Made by a program: the position numbers and the translations under genes
NCBI GenBank assembly: GCA_910585435.1
Contig: CAJUEJ010000012.1
Coordinates: 1-60,549 of the forward strand
Direction: 5' to 3'
From: an uncultured Hungatella sp.
GTDB taxonomy: Bacteria > Bacillota > Clostridia > Lachnospirales > Lachnospiraceae
Length of the DNA: 60,549 nucleotides
Notes under the pieces: generated by a model
The model's input: only the letters and a program-made list of their open reading frames with translations
The model's database searches: none
Told to the model about the DNA's origin: nothing
Part shown: piece after piece, positions 26,122 through 33,128 of the stretch
How positions within the stretch are numbered: position 1 is the stretch's first letter
How the letters are laid out: each line of letters starts with the position of its first letter

Positions 26122-28590
26122 TTATCCCACTGCGCCGAATTGGTCGTAACGGGTCATAAATTCGTTGAGTTCAAGCAGAAAAATCCCATGGTTTCCGTCG
26201 CCTTCTTCCATTCTCTCCACTTTTCCACCCTCCCCTTCCCGGTAAGCCCGGACTACCCGGCTCCATGGATTCCGCAGTTTCACGTATCTGTAGCTGCCTA
26301 TCTGTTTCACCCCCATAAGCGTATAGGCATGAGAGGAAGCCAGACCGTCTTCCAGGCCTTCCCCGTTTAAGCCGCCTTCCCTGCTGAGCAAAAAGTTATT
26401 CCGTGTGGAGGCTGTCTGAAACTTCCCCTGTCTGCCTGCCTCCTCAATCTGATCATATACGCTTATTGCCCGTTCTGTATACTTGCCGCTGAAAGAAGCG
26501 TGTTCCAGGACATCCTTTCCATGTTCCTCATAAAACTGTTTGATGGCAAGAAAATGCTGCTCTTCATACCTGAGAATCTGATCCAGTTCATCCGGCTCTG
26601 CCTTTCCTTCCGCTTCCTTCCAGCCATTTTCTTTAAGGCCTGCCAGCCTCGCTTCCTTAATCTTCATCTCCGCCAGCTTTTTCTGTGATTCCTCGTGCTT
26701 CTGAACCAGATCCCGCAGCTGTCTCTCTGGTTTCACCACAATAGAGGTTTTGATTCTTTCATCCTCCAGCTTCTTTTTTACATTCTCCAGACGTTTAGCC
26801 TCTCTTTTGCTCAGCCCTCTGTCATCTCGCTGCTTCTCCAGATCCGCCTTCTGCTTCTCCAGAGCCGCCACAATGCTTCTGGCCGCATCGATTGCCGGTT
26901 TTGCGGCCTGCAGCTCCAGAGTCTGCTTCTGCAGGTTCTGAGGATATGCCGCTGCCTCTGCTTCCAGCTGCCTTATCCTTTCTCTCTGCCTTTCCAGCTG
27001 CTTCTCCCGGTACTGCTCTACGGTAAGGCTGTTTAAAAATGCCTGGGCATCCTCAACAGTTCCGGCATAAATATTCATGCCTGAAAAGGTCTCAAAATAC
27101 GTTCCCATAGCCTTGATCAGCAAACGTTCCTCTTCCTTGGTGGATTCGGTTATCCCCAGCATACTCTTCTGTATCTCAATCATCCGGGGCTGTCTTCCCT
27201 CGCTGGTGGCACCTATTTGTTTCCGCTGGTAGTCAACCATGGCCATAGCCAGATCCTCAGCCTGCCTGTCTGAAGAAATATCCAGTCCAATATCTTCTTT
27301 CTCCTGTCCGGTGATACGGCGGAGAAACACGCTTGAGAAGCCGCCGGCTATGCTGCTGTAGTCATCCGCCGGCTTTGTTTCATCATGAAAGCCTGAGAGC
27401 GTATAAGCCTTCTCAATCATCTGTACCCACAGAGCGCCTTTGGCAAAGGGCTCCTTTTGTTCCTCATATTCCCCGGGAACCCTCTTGGAAACGGTTATAT
27501 AGTGGGGCACCACAGGCCCCTGTACCCATCTTCCCTGGGGGTTTTTCTCTCTCCAGTCATACAGGCGGACTGTGACACTTCCGTCTCCGTTATCCTTCAT
27601 ACAGTCTTTTATCCACTGCGGACTTTTATCCACAAGGGCAGACAGCGCAGACAGAAGATAACAGTCTCCCACCCTTCCCTGGGCGATGTCATTGATTGAC
27701 GGCTCATGGGGAAAAAGGGGCTCTTTTATGGGAACCTTCTTCATACTAAGAGTTTTTCCCTTCATCTTCATCTTTGCGTTCCGGCAGTCGTGTATTCTTT
27801 CTTTTGGTTCTCCCTCTGGAATCTTTAAGTATCCGCTGGTATCCAGATCAAAATACCCTTTGTACAGTGACAGAACCTCCCACTCCCTTCTGAGCATTTT
27901 CCCCTCCTGGGTGTCCTTCTTCTCCTCCTTCTTTGCCTTCTTTTTCATATCCTGCACCTGCCTGTCAAGCTCTGACAGAATCTGGCCCAGCAGCTCTCTC
28001 TCCTTAAAAACCAGTTCCTTTCTGTCCGTCTTGTACAAATCCCCTGTCACGTCCAGCTTCGCATACTCTTCTATCTGTCTTGACAGGTTCTGAAAGGCTT
28101 TGCTGAAGCCTGCATTTCTATCCGCCTTTACAATGTCCAGAAGATTTTGTTTAAAGCCTTTTCTCTGTATGTCAGAATACGTGTTTGTGCGTTCTTCCTC
28201 CGTCAGTTCCCCCACACGCTTTCCCTGGCGCTGATTCTGTGTGGTCTGCCCGGGCGTGCTATCTCCACCTCCTGCATATCCCCTCTGCAGGGACTGTTCC
28301 CGGCGGCTCTGATGCTCTCTTTCCTCCTGCCCCTGTTCTTCCTTCTGCTCCTGTACCAGTTCCCGCCTTGTGCCAGACTTTGAAGAGCGGGACAGCCTTT
28401 TTTTCGCCGGAGCTTCCGGAACAGGAAGAGGCGGACCTCCTTTGGAAACGGCTTTTTCAGAGACCTTTTCTCCTGCCGTCTCTCTGTCAAAATAACCAGT
28501 ACTCTGCTCTGTCTGCTGGTTTTCCGTCTGAATCAGGATGGTCTCCTGCTTCTGGCGCACAAGCGTCTCTCCCACTGCTCCTCTTCCCAT
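26122..28590 (-). CDS. Calpain-like cysteine protease, putative eCIS cargo
   Basis: About 822 residues from the ATG at 28590 (a GTG two codons earlier is possible). The protease has all calpain-type catalytic residues: Cys in QGRVGDCYLLSALSAL (about residue 312 counted from the GTG), His in SSHAYTLMGV (about 756) and Asn in VKLRNPW (about 776). A charged insertion of about 150 residues with coiled-coil character (about 540-690) splits the core. The first 140 residues are disordered, charged, and carry GGPPLPVPEAPAKKR, also found in the calpain remnant at 29963. There is no signal peptide, as expected for a protein loaded into an injection system. It follows the GNAT/YbjN gene by about 14 nt. 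Confidence 0.8.
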   Translation of the reverse strand: MGRGAVGETLVRQKQETILIQTENQQTEQSTGYFDRETAGEKVSEKAVSKGGPPLPVPEAPAKKRLSRSSKSGTRRELVQEQKEEQGQEEREHQSRREQSLQRGYAGGGDSTPGQTTQNQRQGKRVGELTEEERTNTYSDIQRKGFKQNLLDIVKADRNAGFSKAFQNLSRQIEEYAKLDVTGDLYKTDRKELVFKERELLGQILSELDRQVQDMKKKAKKEEKKDTQEGKMLRREWEVLSLYKGYFDLDTSGYLKIPEGEPKERIHDCRNAKMKMKGKTLSMKKVPIKEPLFPHEPSINDIAQGRVGDCYLLSALSALVDKSPQWIKDCMKDNGDGSVTVRLYDWREKNPQGRWVQGPVVPHYITVSKRVPGEYEEQKEPFAKGALWVQMIEKAYTLSGFHDETKPADDYSSIAGGFSSVFLRRITGQEKEDIGLDISSDRQAEDLAMAMVDYQRKQIGATSEGRQPRMIEIQKSMLGITESTKEEERLLIKAMGTYFETFSGMNIYAGTVEDAQAFLNSLTVEQYREKQLERQRERIRQLEAEAAAYPQNLQKQTLELQAAKPAIDAARSIVAALEKQKADLEKQRDDRGLSKREAKRLENVKKKLEDERIKTSIVVKPERQLRDLVQKHEESQKKLAEMKIKEARLAGLKENGWKEAEGKAEPDELDQILRYEEQHFLAIKQFYEEHGKDVLEHASFSGKYTERAISVYDQIEEAGRQGKFQTASTRNNFLLSREGGLNGEGLEDGLASSHAYTLMGVKQIGSYRYVKLRNPWSRVVRAYREGEGGKVERMEEGDGNHGIFLLELNEFMTRYDQFGAVG

Positions 28591-28604
28591 ATCCACCTCT
28601 CACT

Positions 28605-29966
28605 TTATGAAAAAAATTCTTTTTCAAACTGCCTGATACCATCCAAAAACAGTCCCGTTACCACGGTGATTGTCTTTGAATCCGCAACGCCTCCAACTTC
28701 CGGCACCGCCCATCTGATAAACACCTGTCCGCTGTCCATGTCAGGGATTGCCGACACAAAGCGGCTTCTCAAGTTAAATCTCTGGCATGCCAGAGCCAGG
28801 GCAAAAAATTCTTTTTCTCCCTTCGGCACCTGATACAGCAGGTTCAGCACGAATTTATCCTCCCCGGCCGGCGCTGCAAGGGCATAGGCAAGGAGGATAT
28901 TTTTCCCTTCTATGTCCGCCTGGATACCGGGATAAGCCTCCGGCTCCGGATACCGTATGGAATGGGCAATGCCCATATCATCAAGAACCGCCGAGAGGCC
29001 GTTGAGCCTGGGGATAAGATTGACCTCTCCCAGAGGGTCATATTCTACCTGTCTGTCCGGATCCTCCGCCCTCCATACGCTGGTCCTCATGGTTTCCATC
29101 CTGATTTTCTCCTCATGCCCCCTGCACAGGTGCTCCGCCAGCTGCCTTCCGGAATGCGTGGCGGCGGCAAAGCAGAGAATCTTATCCTCATACCTGGGAA
29201 GCAGGCTTAACAGGGCCGCCCTTAAAAGGGCCGGGAGGGCCTTCACCGCTTTCTTCTCCGAATACAGAACCGCCAGATAGATAGAATCATCCTCCAGATG
29301 GCTGCAGATGACAAACCCATCGGCCGTCCCCTTATTCATGTACAAAAAGCTGTTCTCCTCCAGCAAAGCTCCCCCTGCCTGTCTGGGAGAAAAGGACTGG
29401 GGAAGGTCATTGCAAAACCGGCGGAGCCAGCGGATCTTCTGCTCCTCCGGCATCTCCCTCATGGCAATAATCTCGCCTTCCGTCAAAGGGAAGGATTTTT
29501 TAAGCAGATCCAAATCCTGCACATGGCGGACTGGGACATAGTAAATCTGATTCCCCTCCGCCTCTGTCTGAAAACCGCACCGAAAAAGAAACAACTCCAT
29601 CTCCCCCATCTTGGGATAGGGATATTCGATTCTCAGCCGCCGGGTTCCCTGTCCGGCTTTTGACACAAAGCCCTGGAGAGCCCTGACCAGTTCTGTTCCC
29701 ATTCCCATCCGCCGGTATTCCGGCTCCACGTAAACAGACAGAATCCGTATATCTCCTTCCTCCAGAGTTGACACGGCTGCCCCGCAGCCCTGACCGTCCC
29801 AGGCGACAATTCCCACAGCATTCATGCCTTTTTGGAATAATACTTTCTTGAACGTGTCCGGTATGCAGCGGGAAAACAGCTGCTGGTTTTCCCGGGTAAT
29901 TTTTACTAACCTTTTCTCATTATTCTTCATCTTTTCCTGCTCTCGTTCTTTCTTTTCCTCTGTCAT
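28605..29966 (-). CDS. Double GNAT-like protein with C-terminal YbjN/CesT-like domain
   Basis: A 453-residue protein with three apparent domains. Residues of about 20-150 are a GNAT fold with the acetyl-CoA loop VEPEYRRMGMGTELVRAL. Residues of about 165-300 look like a second, degenerate GNAT, similar to the C-terminal half of the protein at 36085 (SFLYMNKGTADGFVI). Residues of about 310-453 resemble the small acidic protein at 30462 (LNGLSAVLDDMGI, FFALALACQRFN) and recall the YbjN / type III chaperone fold. It lies directly upstream of the calpain gene, so it may hold or modify that cargo. Its ATG overlaps the stop of the calpain remnant (ATGA). Confidence 0.7.
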   Translation of the reverse strand: MTEEKKEREQEKMKNNEKRLVKITRENQQLFSRCIPDTFKKVLFQKGMNAVGIVAWDGQGCGAAVSTLEEGDIRILSVYVEPEYRRMGMGTELVRALQGFVSKAGQGTRRLRIEYPYPKMGEMELFLFRCGFQTEAEGNQIYYVPVRHVQDLDLLKKSFPLTEGEIIAMREMPEEQKIRWLRRFCNDLPQSFSPRQAGGALLEENSFLYMNKGTADGFVICSHLEDDSIYLAVLYSEKKAVKALPALLRAALLSLLPRYEDKILCFAAATHSGRQLAEHLCRGHEEKIRMETMRTSVWRAEDPDRQVEYDPLGEVNLIPRLNGLSAVLDDMGIAHSIRYPEPEAYPGIQADIEGKNILLAYALAAPAGEDKFVLNLLYQVPKGEKEFFALALACQRFNLRSRFVSAIPDMDSGQVFIRWAVPEVGGVADSKTITVVTGLFLDGIRQFEKEFFS

Positions 29967-30429
29967 CCCACACTAAAGGCACTGTAATGGGAAACAAACT
30001 CATTTAACTCCAAAAGAAAAATCCCATGTGTTCCCTTGTCTTCCTGTTCCCTTACAATGGTTCCGTCTTCGTCTTTCTTATAGGCTCTGGTTCCTGACGC
30101 CCATGGATTTCTTAATTTGACATATCTGATTTGTCCTATCTGCTTTACTCCCAGTATGGTGTGATTTTCAGCAGTCTCTGCCTGGTTCGATTTCGCTGGG
30201 CGGCCGGAAGGTCACTGCCTCCCCTCTTTTTTGCAGGAGCCGCCTCCACCGGCATAACAGGGCCGCCTCCGCGCACTCTGTGTTTGGAATCTTCAAAAGT
30301 CTGCTCCGGCCCGGACGGCACATTCCCCTGGTTTATGATGGTATTTTTTTGTTCCATTTGCTGCACATTCATATGCAGGGGCCTTTGCCTCTGCAGCTGA
30401 ATGGTACTTCCAAGCAGACATTTTCCCAT
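29963..30429 (-). pseudogene. Remnant of a second calpain-like protease gene
   Basis: The 5' part (30429 to about 30215) encodes about 72 residues similar to the N-terminus of the intact calpain protein, including GGPVMPVEAAPAKKR. After a one-base frame change near 30210, a second frame reaching 29963 encodes the calpain C-terminus: ENHTILGVKQIG with the catalytic His, VKLRNPW with the Asn, and HGIFLLELNEF. The whole central region with the catalytic Cys is deleted. In the first frame translation stops at 30145. The final TGA overlaps the next gene's ATG. An inactive relic is the best reading; a short expressed decoy or immunity peptide cannot be excluded. Confidence 0.85.
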
Positions 30430-30461
30430 ACATTCTCATCTCCTGTATTTGATAATTTGTG

Positions 30462-30890
30462 TCATCCCTGGCTCTCATACCGGCGGATATCCGCCGCCAA
30501 TGCTTCCAGAGCAAAGGTAAGAATCCTGCTGTCCCAGCCTTCTTCTGCCTCCGGCACCCCGCACTTGAAAATCACCTGATTTCTGAAAGGATCCAAACAC
30601 GCCATAGCAAGGAGGCTGTTTTCATTAAAACGGCAGCACCGCTCCACCAGGTTCTCTTCATCCTCCTCCGGTATCTCCAAAGCTGCCGTGATGCTCAGCA
30701 GGTATCCGCCTTCCGCCACAGGCACACAGGCCAGCTGAAGCTGCCTTCCTTCCACCTCCGCCAAAACCGCCGGCAGAGACTCCATAGCCATCAGCACGTC
30801 ATTTTCAATCCCCATATCCTCCAGTCTCTCCGAAAGGGCGGTAAGTTTTGGCATCAGCTGCTCCAGCAGCTCCTCCCTGTTCTCTTCCAT
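30462..30890 (-). CDS. Small acidic YbjN/CesT-like protein, putative cargo chaperone
   Basis: A 142-residue acidic protein with a helix, four or five strands, a helix, two strands and a final helix, the order seen in YbjN and class I secretion chaperones. Visible blocks are LTALSERLEDMGI, LACVPVAEGGYLLSI, LVERCCRFN and LTFALEALAADI. The C-terminal domain of the GNAT protein at 28605 is a paralogue. It starts 4 nt after the AAA+ gene at 30895 with a good GGAGGAG site, and precedes the calpain remnant, so it may have served that lost cargo. No catalytic motif is seen. Confidence 0.6.
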   Translation of the reverse strand: MEENREELLEQLMPKLTALSERLEDMGIENDVLMAMESLPAVLAEVEGRQLQLACVPVAEGGYLLSITAALEIPEEDEENLVERCCRFNENSLLAMACLDPFRNQVIFKCGVPEAEEGWDSRILTFALEALAADIRRYESQG

Positions 30891-30894
30891 AGGA

Positions 30895-33120
30895 TCACTC
30901 TCCTCCTGTCCTCATATACAGTTCCTCATACAATTCATTGCCAATCCCCATGCGGCCGGTTCGGCGGTACTCAAAATCCACCGCCTCCACCAGGTCCTGA
31001 TTCCGTACCTTCCTGTGTTCCGCCGCCGCCCGGTAAGCCGCCGCCACAGCCGCAGACTTGATGCTGCTTCCCGTAAGCTCCGCCTTCCTGGCAAAGACCC
31101 CGAAATCCACATCCGCCTCCAGAGGCGTCTCCCGTGGAAATATCTTCTGCCACAAGAGAAGCCTGGTCCCCTCATCCGGCTGCTCCACCGGAATCATGAA
31201 AGTCATCCGCCGCTTAAAAGCACTGTCAAAATTCTGCATCACATTGGTGGCCAGAATGGACACCCCGGAATACTCCTCAATCTTCTGCAGAAGGTAGGCC
31301 GTCTGGGCATTGGCATACTTATCATTGGAGTTTGACACCTCCGTCCTCTTGGTAAACAGGGCGTCCGCCTCATCAAAAAATAAAACCGCATTGGAAAATC
31401 TGGCCGCCTCAAACACTGCCCCCAGATTCTTCTCCGTCTCCCCAATATATTTGCTTCCAATCTGAGACAAATCAATCCGGTATATATCCAGTCCCAGCTC
31501 CCTGGCAAACACCTGGGCCGCCATGGTCTTTCCCGTCCCGGGAGGCCCGTAAAATACAATGGACGTGCCGTTCCCATAAGGCAGCTTCCTCCCAAACCCA
31601 AACCTGTCGTGAACCACACTCCGGTACCGGACCCGGTCACAGGCCGCTTTCAGAAGCCTTCTGCTGCCCTCCGGCAGCTGCAGATCCTCCCAGGTAAACG
31701 GACTTTCCAGCCTGGCGGCATACTCTCCGAATTCCGCGCTGCACTTCATCCGCACCTGCCGTTCCAGCAGCTTCTCCGAAGCCACAAAGCCTTCCCCATC
31801 AATGGGAGCATCCAACAGGGCGCACTCCAGCACCTGGCTGATTCTCCCGGGAGTCATGTGGTACCTGGACACCAGCTGATCCACATCCACATCCTCCCCA
31901 AACCGAAGCCCCAGCCCCTGTGCAAAATAACTCCAGAACCGTTTCTGCACCCCGGTACCCGGAATCTCCAGAGAAATAGTATACCAGCTGCCGCGGACAG
32001 ACAGTTCCTTAGGCCTCTGCCCCTGGGCCCCTATAAAATAAAGATTTATGTAATCCTGCAAAAAGGCAAAAATCCTTTGAATTCCCGGAAGGCGCGCCGG
32101 CTCAAAGGGAACCTTGTCCAGATAAAGCAGGCTTTTCTCATAAATACATTTTAACATAATATCCCTTAAAATGGAGTACACCGCCCCGTCATCCTGTGCC
32201 AGAAGACAGGACATATCCACACACAGCACATCCATCTCCGCCACAGCCCCCAGGGATTTCATCAGAAACTTCTTCCCCACGCCTTCCATGGCACACAGAT
32301 GAATAATCCCTCCGCTCTTTTTCCCCGTCATGGCAGAAAACACCTGCAAAAGCTCCTCAAACTGCTCCTGATTGCACAGAATCTCCTCCATCTCCGCCTC
32401 ATATTCCAGAACCTGCGCATACCGTGACAGGCTCCCCATCTGCATAGGCTCCCCTGCCAGAATCTGTACCACCCGTTTATTTAAACACAAGGGCCGGGAC
32501 AGCCGCGACATATCCGCCTTTTGGGCCCACGGCTCCAGAAGAAACCGGTACAGAAAGCTGTCCTCATCCCACAGCTGCCCCTGATACCCATCCTCCTCCT
32601 CCAAAAACAACGTACAAAGATCCCACACCAGCCCCAAAGAGGGCCTGGCCGTAGGATGAGCCTCCTCCTGCAAAACCCCGAAAACCCTTTCATACTTCCT
32701 GTTTAAGTCAACCGCCGCCGCCATAAGAAACGCCAGTATCTCCCCATAAGACAGCAGCCCGCTTTTCAAAAACCCTGCAAAAGCCAGCCCCTCCTGCCCC
32801 CTTACATCCTCCGGCTCCTTGCCAAGAAGCATCTCAAACACCTGCCGGAACCTTTTCTTCCCCTCAAACTCCACCTTCCCATGAGGCTCCAGCACCTTCA
32901 TCAGCTCCTGGTCGCTAAGCATGCCTCCAATCCTCTGGGCCGATTCCTCCCTCTCCTGCACCTTAAGAAACAGCGCCGCTGCACACAGCATATCCAGAAA
33001 CCGCTGCCACTGCTGCCACTCCTCCTGCCTGTCCGCAAACGGCTCCCCAGTACATCCCCCAAAGTACGCCTCCACAATCCCGTCAATATCCCAGCCAGCC
33101 TCCGCCATATAAACCTCCAT
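30895..33120 (-). CDS. Tandem AAA+ ATPase of eCIS type (Afp15-like), copy 2
   Basis: A 741-residue protein. The C-terminal AAA+ domain is complete: Walker A GPPGTGKT at about residue 525, Walker B VLFFDEADALF, sensor 1 SILATNVM and an arginine-finger region SAFKRRM. An earlier AAA-like domain has a degenerate loop (AMEGVGKKF) and probably does not bind ATP. The N-terminal 220 residues are helical. Afp15/Pvc15-type ATPases assist eCIS assembly or cargo loading in the cytoplasm. It is paralogous to the 815-residue ATPase at 39807, and the last 217 residues align end to end with it. It follows the ADP-ribosyltransferase gene by 8 nt. Confidence 0.85.
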   Translation of the reverse strand: MEVYMAEAGWDIDGIVEAYFGGCTGEPFADRQEEWQQWQRFLDMLCAAALFLKVQEREESAQRIGGMLSDQELMKVLEPHGKVEFEGKKRFRQVFEMLLGKEPEDVRGQEGLAFAGFLKSGLLSYGEILAFLMAAAVDLNRKYERVFGVLQEEAHPTARPSLGLVWDLCTLFLEEEDGYQGQLWDEDSFLYRFLLEPWAQKADMSRLSRPLCLNKRVVQILAGEPMQMGSLSRYAQVLEYEAEMEEILCNQEQFEELLQVFSAMTGKKSGGIIHLCAMEGVGKKFLMKSLGAVAEMDVLCVDMSCLLAQDDGAVYSILRDIMLKCIYEKSLLYLDKVPFEPARLPGIQRIFAFLQDYINLYFIGAQGQRPKELSVRGSWYTISLEIPGTGVQKRFWSYFAQGLGLRFGEDVDVDQLVSRYHMTPGRISQVLECALLDAPIDGEGFVASEKLLERQVRMKCSAEFGEYAARLESPFTWEDLQLPEGSRRLLKAACDRVRYRSVVHDRFGFGRKLPYGNGTSIVFYGPPGTGKTMAAQVFARELGLDIYRIDLSQIGSKYIGETEKNLGAVFEAARFSNAVLFFDEADALFTKRTEVSNSNDKYANAQTAYLLQKIEEYSGVSILATNVMQNFDSAFKRRMTFMIPVEQPDEGTRLLLWQKIFPRETPLEADVDFGVFARKAELTGSSIKSAAVAAAYRAAAEHRKVRNQDLVEAVDFEYRRTGRMGIGNELYEELYMRTGGE

Positions 33121-33128
33121 CCTAGAAC

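Noticed and set aside
30145..30429. Programmed frameshift joining the two calpain pieces
   Set aside because: No slippery heptamer or downstream pseudoknot is seen at the junction, and the joined product would lack the catalytic Cys region.
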